DNA of 17,132 bases from CAYJVP01 sp964373615 (GTDB taxonomy: Bacteria; Patescibacteriota; Patescibacteriia; UBA9934; GWF2-40-263): NCBI GenBank assembly GCA_964373615.1, contig CAYJVP010000017.1:1-17132 (forward strand), given 5' to 3'. The position numbers and the translations under genes are program-made. The notes beneath the pieces were generated by a model. It saw nothing but the letters and a program-made list of their open reading frames with translations. It made no database searches and was not told the DNA's origin. Below are positions 13,201 through 17,132 of the stretch, one piece after another; position 1 is the stretch's first letter; every line of letters begins with the position of its first letter.

Positions 13201-14733
13201 ATGTCCATCATCTTGAATGGAGAAACGCTCACCCTTGAAGAGGTCGCTCACGTGGCACGGCGCCGCGAACGGGTGCAGATCGCGGACACGGCTCGCGCGA
13301 AGCTTGAGGCGTCGCGTGCGTTTGTTGACCGCCTGGTCGCGGAGGGTCGACCGACGTATGGCGTAACCACGGGATTCGGGCAATTTAAAAACGTCGCCAT
13401 CTCCGCATCACAAACCGAGCGGCTTCAGGCGAACCTTATTCGTTCGCACGCGGCCGGCGTTGGCGAGCCGCTTCCTGAAGACGCGGTGCGCGCGTCAATT
13501 CTTGTGCGCATCAATTCGCTTTTGCGCGGATACTCCGGCGTGCGTCCGGCGGTCATTGAGCGCTTGGCGGATCTCTTGAATCACGATGTCTATCCATACG
13601 TTCCGTCGCAAGGTTCGGTCGGGTCGTCCGGCGATCTCGCGCCCTTGAGTCACATTGTGCTTGTGCTCATGGGGGAAGGGGAGGTCATTGAGGGCGGTAT
13701 GCGCCGCGCCGCCTTAGACGTGTTGCGCGCGAAAGGACTCGGGACGATCTCGCTCCTTTCAAAGGAAGGGCTGGCGCTCAATAACGGCACAGCCGTGCAG
13801 ACCGGCATTGGCACACTTGCGGTGTGGGACGCGATGCAGCTTGCGAAAGTGTTCGATGTTTCGTATGCGATGTCGCTTGAGGCGCTCATGGGGAGCGTTC
13901 GGGCGAGCGATCCGAGAGTGCATGCGCTGCGGCCTCACCCGGGACAGATCGCCGTTGCATCAAACACGCGGCGCATGTGCGCGGATTCAGAAATCATAGA
14001 GTCTCATAAAAATTGCGGTCGTGTGCAGGACGCGTATTCCCTGCGATGCGCGCCACAGGTGCACGGGGCGAGTCGCGATACGATCAGCTATGTGGCGAGT
14101 GTTGTCGCGCGTGAGCTCAATAGCGTCACGGACAACCCGCTTATTTTTGCTGACGACGAGGAAGCGGTGAGCGCCGGACATTTTCACGGTGAACCGATCG
14201 CACAAACAATGGACTTTTTGAAAATCGGCGTGTCCGAGCTTGCGAATATTTCGGAGCGTCGGATCGCCCGGCTTGTGGATCACGACCTTTCGGAAGGGCT
14301 GCCTCCGTTTCTCATTCCCAAAGATCAGGTCGGGCTTTCGTCCGGGTTCATGATCCCGCAGTACACGGCCGCCGCGCTTGTTTCAGAAAACAAAGTGCTC
14401 GCGCATCCGGCGAGCGTTGACTCAATTCCGACGTGTGCCAACCAGGAGGATCACGTGAGCATGGGCACGATCGCGGCACGACAGGCCGCGGAGATCGTCA
14501 AAAATGCCCACCAAGTCGCGGCCATCGAACTCCTCTGCGCCACCCAAGCCGCCGACTTCCGGCTTCCGCTCCGCCTCGGCCGCGGCACGGATGCCGCCTA
14601 CCGCCTCATTCGCTCGCGCGTCTCGTTCATGGCGCAGGACCGGATTTTGTACACGGACATCGAGCAGGTCGCGGCATTGTTTCCGAACGAGTTGTTGGCG
14701 ATGGTGGAGGGGGCGGTGGGGAAGTTGGATTAG
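13201..14733 (+). CDS. hutH: Histidine ammonia-lyase with an SSG instead of ASG MIO triad
   Basis: The enzyme removes ammonia from L-histidine to give urocanate, using an MIO group formed from three of its own residues. At 510 residues it matches the HAL length. Residues known from Pseudomonas HAL are present at the same or nearly the same numbers: Y53 in TYGVTTGFG, H83 in SHAAGVG, N195 in NNGT, Q277, R283 in YSLRCAPQVHG, and the glutamate in NQEDHVSMG (E416). The MIO loop is GSVGSSGDLAPLSH (138-151), so the triad is S142-S143-G144 rather than Ala-Ser-Gly. The H83 region favours histidine over tyrosine or phenylalanine. No hutU, hutI or hutG is present, so its role may not be full histidine catabolism. 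It is divergent from hisS. Confidence 0.93.
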   Translation: MSIILNGETLTLEEVAHVARRRERVQIADTARAKLEASRAFVDRLVAEGRPTYGVTTGFGQFKNVAISASQTERLQANLIRSHAAGVGEPLPEDAVRASILVRINSLLRGYSGVRPAVIERLADLLNHDVYPYVPSQGSVGSSGDLAPLSHIVLVLMGEGEVIEGGMRRAALDVLRAKGLGTISLLSKEGLALNNGTAVQTGIGTLAVWDAMQLAKVFDVSYAMSLEALMGSVRASDPRVHALRPHPGQIAVASNTRRMCADSEIIESHKNCGRVQDAYSLRCAPQVHGASRDTISYVASVVARELNSVTDNPLIFADDEEAVSAGHFHGEPIAQTMDFLKIGVSELANISERRIARLVDHDLSEGLPPFLIPKDQVGLSSGFMIPQYTAAALVSENKVLAHPASVDSIPTCANQEDHVSMGTIAARQAAEIVKNAHQVAAIELLCATQAADFRLPLRLGRGTDAAYRLIRSRVSFMAQDRILYTDIEQVAALFPNELLAMVEGAVGKLD

Positions 14734-14768
14734 GATCGAGCTTCTTGTTACAGTGGCGCCATTCATAT

Positions 14769-15305
14769 ATGAAACGTAAATTCCAAATTGGCGTGATGGG
14801 ATCCGCCGCGGACTTGAACTACGGGGACGAAGTTTCAAAATTCGCCGAGCGCGTCGGGGAGCTTTTGGCCGAGCGGGGCGCGATCGTCGTGTACGGCGCG
14901 GAGAAGGATTACGACTCGCTTTCGACCGCGGCGGCGCGCGGCGCCAAGCGCAAGGGCGGCACCACGGTCGGCGTGACGTACGGGAAGGGAAAGGACGTGT
15001 GGGACAAGGAAGGGAACACGGACGTGATCGTCGTCACTGGGTTGGAGCGTGGGGGTGGACGCGAGTTCGTGCTCGTGAATTCCTGCGACGCGATCATCGC
15101 CATCTCCGGCGGCTCCGGCACGCTTACAGAAATTGCCATCGCCTATCAATCGGATATCCCGATGGTTGCCCTCACTGGCGTCGGCGGATGGTCGGACAAG
15201 CTCGCCGGACAGTTTGTCGACGCTCGCGAACGTCGCCGCGTCCTCGCGGCCGCGACGCCGGAGGAGGCAGTCGAGATCGCGATTGCGGAGGCGAGCGGTA
15301 CGTAA
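14769..15305 (+). CDS. LOG-like Rossmann-fold protein (TIGR00725-type, SLOG superfamily)
   Basis: The 178-residue protein starts with IGVMGSAA (7-14), a beta-alpha phosphate-binding start. It ends its core with the nucleotide-binding motif GGSGTLTE (114-121), preceded by a GREFVLVNSCDAIIAISG strand-helix unit. These mark the lysine-decarboxylase-like LOG/SLOG superfamily, whose members bind or hydrolyse nucleotides; LOG proper frees cytokinins from nucleotides. The length and the SGGSGT form fit the TIGR00725 subgroup better than the PGGxGT of true LOG. I chose the ATG at 14769, as longer frames overlap hutH with unrelated sequence. It follows hutH by 35 bases and the zinc deacylase gene by 2, so these three may be co-transcribed. 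Its substrate is unknown. Confidence 0.85.
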   Translation: MKRKFQIGVMGSAADLNYGDEVSKFAERVGELLAERGAIVVYGAEKDYDSLSTAAARGAKRKGGTTVGVTYGKGKDVWDKEGNTDVIVVTGLERGGGREFVLVNSCDAIIAISGGSGTLTEIAIAYQSDIPMVALTGVGGWSDKLAGQFVDARERRRVLAAATPEEAVEIAIAEASGT

Positions 15306-15307
15306 TT

Positions 15308-16090
15308 ATGGCGCCGCGACCGCGCACAAACGAAACGTGCTTTGTCGCGTGCACGCACGGGGATGAGCTGGTCGGCAAGGACGCGCTCGAGATCCTCGAG
15401 CGCGATCCGAAGCTGGCGGGCTCATTTGATTGGGTCATCGGAAATCCAAAGGCCGTTGCCGCGAACAAGCGGTTCACGCAGGCGGACTTGAATCGCTCTG
15501 CGCCCGGCAAGCAGAGGAGCCGAACGTACGAGGTTCGTCGCGCCTACGAGTTGTCGCGACTGTTCGAGTCGTATCGCTACGTAGTGGACCTGCACCAAAC
15601 GATCGCGAACGACCGGATCGTTCTGATCCTCACGGAAATCTCCCCGCGAATTCTCGCCCTCGCATGCGCGTTTCCCGTGAAGGACATTTTGTATTGGCCG
15701 ACGTCGCGCCCGGGCTCGACGACCGGGCCGCTTACCCGGTTTGTCCCGCGCGGCTTGGAAGTGGAATCGGGAACGAAGACGTCGTACGAGAAAACGCGGA
15801 AGCGGCTTTCGTCCGTTTTGAAATCGTTTTTGCGCAACGTGCCGGCGATCCGCGGCCGCGAGAAGTCGTTTGCCTCCCGCCTGTCCTTGCCGCGTGATCG
15901 GCGATGGTTCCACGTGTACAGCAAGATCGAGGCGGGGGAGGTCGCGGGAAAGACGCTCGTGGATTTCCGTACGGTGCGGACCGAGAATGAAACGTTCGTC
16001 CCACTGTTTTTTGGACAGTACGCCGGCTTGATCGGATACAAGATGCGTCGCGTGGATGCGGCATGGATTGCCAAACAGGCGAAACATTGA
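15308..16090 (+). CDS. Succinylglutamate desuccinylase/aspartoacylase-family zinc deacylase
   Basis: The 260-residue protein carries the M14-type amidohydrolase sites of the AstE/AspA family. They are CTHGDELVG (15-23, zinc ligands H17 and E20), NPKA (46-49), the substrate-binding DLNR (60-63), the third zinc ligand in DLHQT (94-98, H96), and LEVESG (150-155), where E151 or E153 is the likely general base. Members remove acyl groups from N-acyl amino acids. The ATG at 15308, 2 bases after the LOG-like stop, gives a normal short N-terminus; the longer in-frame extension overlaps the LOG-like gene in another frame and is rejected. The exact substrate cannot be read from sequence. The pairing with a LOG-like protein suggests a small metabolic module. 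Confidence 0.85.
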   Translation: MAPRPRTNETCFVACTHGDELVGKDALEILERDPKLAGSFDWVIGNPKAVAANKRFTQADLNRSAPGKQRSRTYEVRRAYELSRLFESYRYVVDLHQTIANDRIVLILTEISPRILALACAFPVKDILYWPTSRPGSTTGPLTRFVPRGLEVESGTKTSYEKTRKRLSSVLKSFLRNVPAIRGREKSFASRLSLPRDRRWFHVYSKIEAGEVAGKTLVDFRTVRTENETFVPLFFGQYAGLIGYKMRRVDAAWIAKQAKH

Positions 16091-16115
16091 CAAAGGGCCG
16101 GAAACCCATTAGCTT
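16087..16115 (+). promoter_or_regulatory. Promoter for the APH-like kinase gene
   Basis: A perfect -35 TTGACA (16087-16092) overlaps the stop of the deacylase gene. After 17 bases comes TAGCTT (16110-16115) as the -10 box, which matches at the three most conserved positions. It implies separate transcription of the kinase gene. Confidence 0.5.
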
Positions 16116-16135
16116 AGGGATCTGGCTCTTTTAAT

Positions 16136-16140
16136 AGGAG
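16136..16140 (+). promoter_or_regulatory. Strong ribosome binding site AGGAG for the kinase gene
   Basis: AGGAG lies 8 bases before the ATG at 16149 and fixes that start. It is the clearest Shine-Dalgarno site in the window, whereas most other genes here have none. Confidence 0.8.
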
Positions 16141-16148
16141 AACTGGCT

Positions 16149-17081
16149 ATGTCTTACGAAGTCTCACTCGACGTGGCTCGTCAAGTCGCCGGCCTCGAGC
16201 TTGCACGAGCGGAACTGTTGAGCGGAACCGGCGTCTCAGCTACGGTTCGTCTCATCGGCATTCTGAAGTTCACCCCGGACCGTTCCGAGGTTGATCTATT
16301 GCGCTGGTTGGAGGAGCGGCTCGGTTCTGACTACACTGCGTGCCTTCCGCGATTTCGCGAACTCGGTGAGATTGACGGCTCGTATACAACCGAGCTTGAG
16401 TACGTCGGTGATGCCACATTCGAAGCTGTTCTCGTGAGTCGTGAACGTTGGAGTGTGATCGATCCGTCGACTGTCATCGACCACGTGGTGGAAATACTCG
16501 CACGACTCGCCGCCGTGCCCGTTCCGTCAGAGATTCGCTCAGCGTCCGTGAACGCGATGTTCGACGAGGTCATCGGCGCGATCGCGCGCAACGCGATGTC
16601 CGCCGAGCTGCCGTTCCGTCTGGACGAGGAGGCGTGTCGCGCTCGTGCGTCATTCGTTCCCGGTCTGTGTCACCGCGACCTGTCGACCAGCAACGTGATG
16701 TGCGCGGCAGACGGCGGCGTGCGGTTCATCGATCCGCGCCGGACCGTTCCGGGGGCGAACTGCCCGGCCTCGCCGTACGGGTCCGTGGCGATCGACTGCG
16801 CGGCGTTCTTGGTTAGCTTGGAGCGCAAGCGCCTCGAAAACTTCCATACTGTTGGCGCGGCGCCCACGCCGGCCAGTCCGTATGATCACTTCTTCGCGGG
16901 AACCGTGGAGAGGATGGTGCGCGATGGGCTGTTCAACCAGGTCGTGTTCGACATCTGCCATCTGCACGCCTACTCCGTCTATGCCGCCTGTCGCTGCGAC
17001 TACTGCCTGGCGCCAGAGCGCGGATGGTTGTACGATCTCATGCGCGAGCGGTTCGAAGAGGTTTTGACTCGGATCGCCTAG
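16149..17081 (+). CDS. Aminoglycoside phosphotransferase/choline kinase-fold protein
   Basis: The 310-residue protein has the catalytic loop CHRDLSTSNV (174-183), in which D177 is the predicted base and N182 a metal ligand. It is followed by FIDPRR (193-198), with D195 in the place of the metal-binding Asp of the kinase fold. This HxDxxxxN plus hydrophobic-D pair defines the APH superfamily, which phosphorylates antibiotics, choline, sugars and other small molecules. The N-lobe is weak: GTGVSATVR (26-34) could be the nucleotide loop and K40 the ATP lysine. The C-terminal part has a cysteine cluster, CRCDYC (281-286), unusual for the family and possibly metal binding. It has its own promoter, ribosome binding site and terminator. 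The substrate is unknown and antibiotic resistance should not be assumed. Confidence 0.78.
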   Translation: MSYEVSLDVARQVAGLELARAELLSGTGVSATVRLIGILKFTPDRSEVDLLRWLEERLGSDYTACLPRFRELGEIDGSYTTELEYVGDATFEAVLVSRERWSVIDPSTVIDHVVEILARLAAVPVPSEIRSASVNAMFDEVIGAIARNAMSAELPFRLDEEACRARASFVPGLCHRDLSTSNVMCAADGGVRFIDPRRTVPGANCPASPYGSVAIDCAAFLVSLERKRLENFHTVGAAPTPASPYDHFFAGTVERMVRDGLFNQVVFDICHLHAYSVYAACRCDYCLAPERGWLYDLMRERFEEVLTRIA

Positions 17082-17095
17082 CGCGGTCCGTTTTT
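17070..17095 (+). terminator. Intrinsic terminator of the APH-like kinase gene
   Basis: CGGATCG and CGGTCCG form a 7-bp stem (with one T-G pair) around a 7-base loop that contains the stop codon, followed directly by five Ts and then CTCTCTC. Confidence 0.7.
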
Positions 17096-17105
17096 CTCTC
17101 TCAAT

Positions 17106-17132
17106 ATGATCGATTACAAACGTTACTTGGAG
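17106..17132 (+). CDS. Possible 5' end of a further gene, cut by the window edge
   Basis: ATG at 17106 opens nine codons (MIDYKRYLE) up to the last base. It comes after a terminator, so it would be a separate unit. No ribosome binding site or promoter is obvious. Too little is present to name it. Confidence 0.3.

Noticed and set aside
12942..13232. 97-residue N-terminal extension of hisS in the same frame
   Set aside because: It crosses the hisS promoter and dyad and overlaps hutH. It has no resemblance to HisRS, whose usual N-terminus begins near 12941.
14433..14768. Upstream extension of the LOG-like frame over the end of hutH
   Set aside because: It overlaps the conserved HAL C-terminus in another frame, and the Rossmann start IGVMGS lies right after the ATG at 14769.
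14999..15307. 103-residue extension of the zinc deacylase
   Set aside because: It overlaps the LOG-like gene in another frame and is arginine-rich shadow sequence.

Overview
This window looks like a chromosomal segment of a small-genome bacterium of the Candidate Phyla Radiation (Patescibacteria/Parcubacteria type). That is an inference from three things: a TrbC/VirB2-like pilin segment in a multi-domain envelope protein, very tight gene packing with almost no Shine-Dalgarno sites, and an odd gene mix. The standard genetic code works throughout. No phage, insertion sequence or CRISPR array is visible.

Minus strand, 111-9524. Read 5' to 3' this runs lemA, htpX, clpC, a three-helix membrane protein, a membrane-anchored beta-propeller, a DsbA-like thiol oxidoreductase, a VirB2-like/NlpC-P60 fusion, and radA. 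The six genes from clpC to radA are separated by only 1 to 7 bases, so they are probably one operon. Four of them encode an envelope cassette that may build or service a secretion or surface structure, placed between a cytosolic unfoldase and a DNA-repair ATPase. Arrays of a 7-base repeat (AGCCATT/AGCCTTT) fill both gaps around htpX.

Plus strand, 9592-10941. A phosphomannomutase/phosphoglucomutase is divergent from lemA. Two good sigma-70-type promoters are interleaved in the 67-base gap. Downstream is a cluster of palindromes (10941-11143) that separates it from convergent minus-strand genes.

Minus strand, 11142-12941. The order is hisS, tRNA-His(GTG), then a 93-codon orphan gene, probably one transcript ending in an intrinsic terminator. 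This block is visibly richer in G+C than its surroundings. The tRNA-His lacks an encoded G-1 and has A73 instead of C73. The HisRS next to it has a motif 2 resembling the alphaproteobacterial type, the known class that pairs with such a tRNA. The block may have been acquired together.

Plus strand, 13201-17132. A histidine ammonia-lyase (hutH) is divergent from hisS, with matching promoters and a 38-bp dyad between them. It is followed by a LOG-like Rossmann protein and an AstE/AspA-type zinc deacylase 2 bases apart, then an aminoglycoside-phosphotransferase-fold kinase with its own promoter, ribosome binding site and terminator. A new coding start may lie at the window edge. No other hut pathway gene is present, so the role of the lyase is open.
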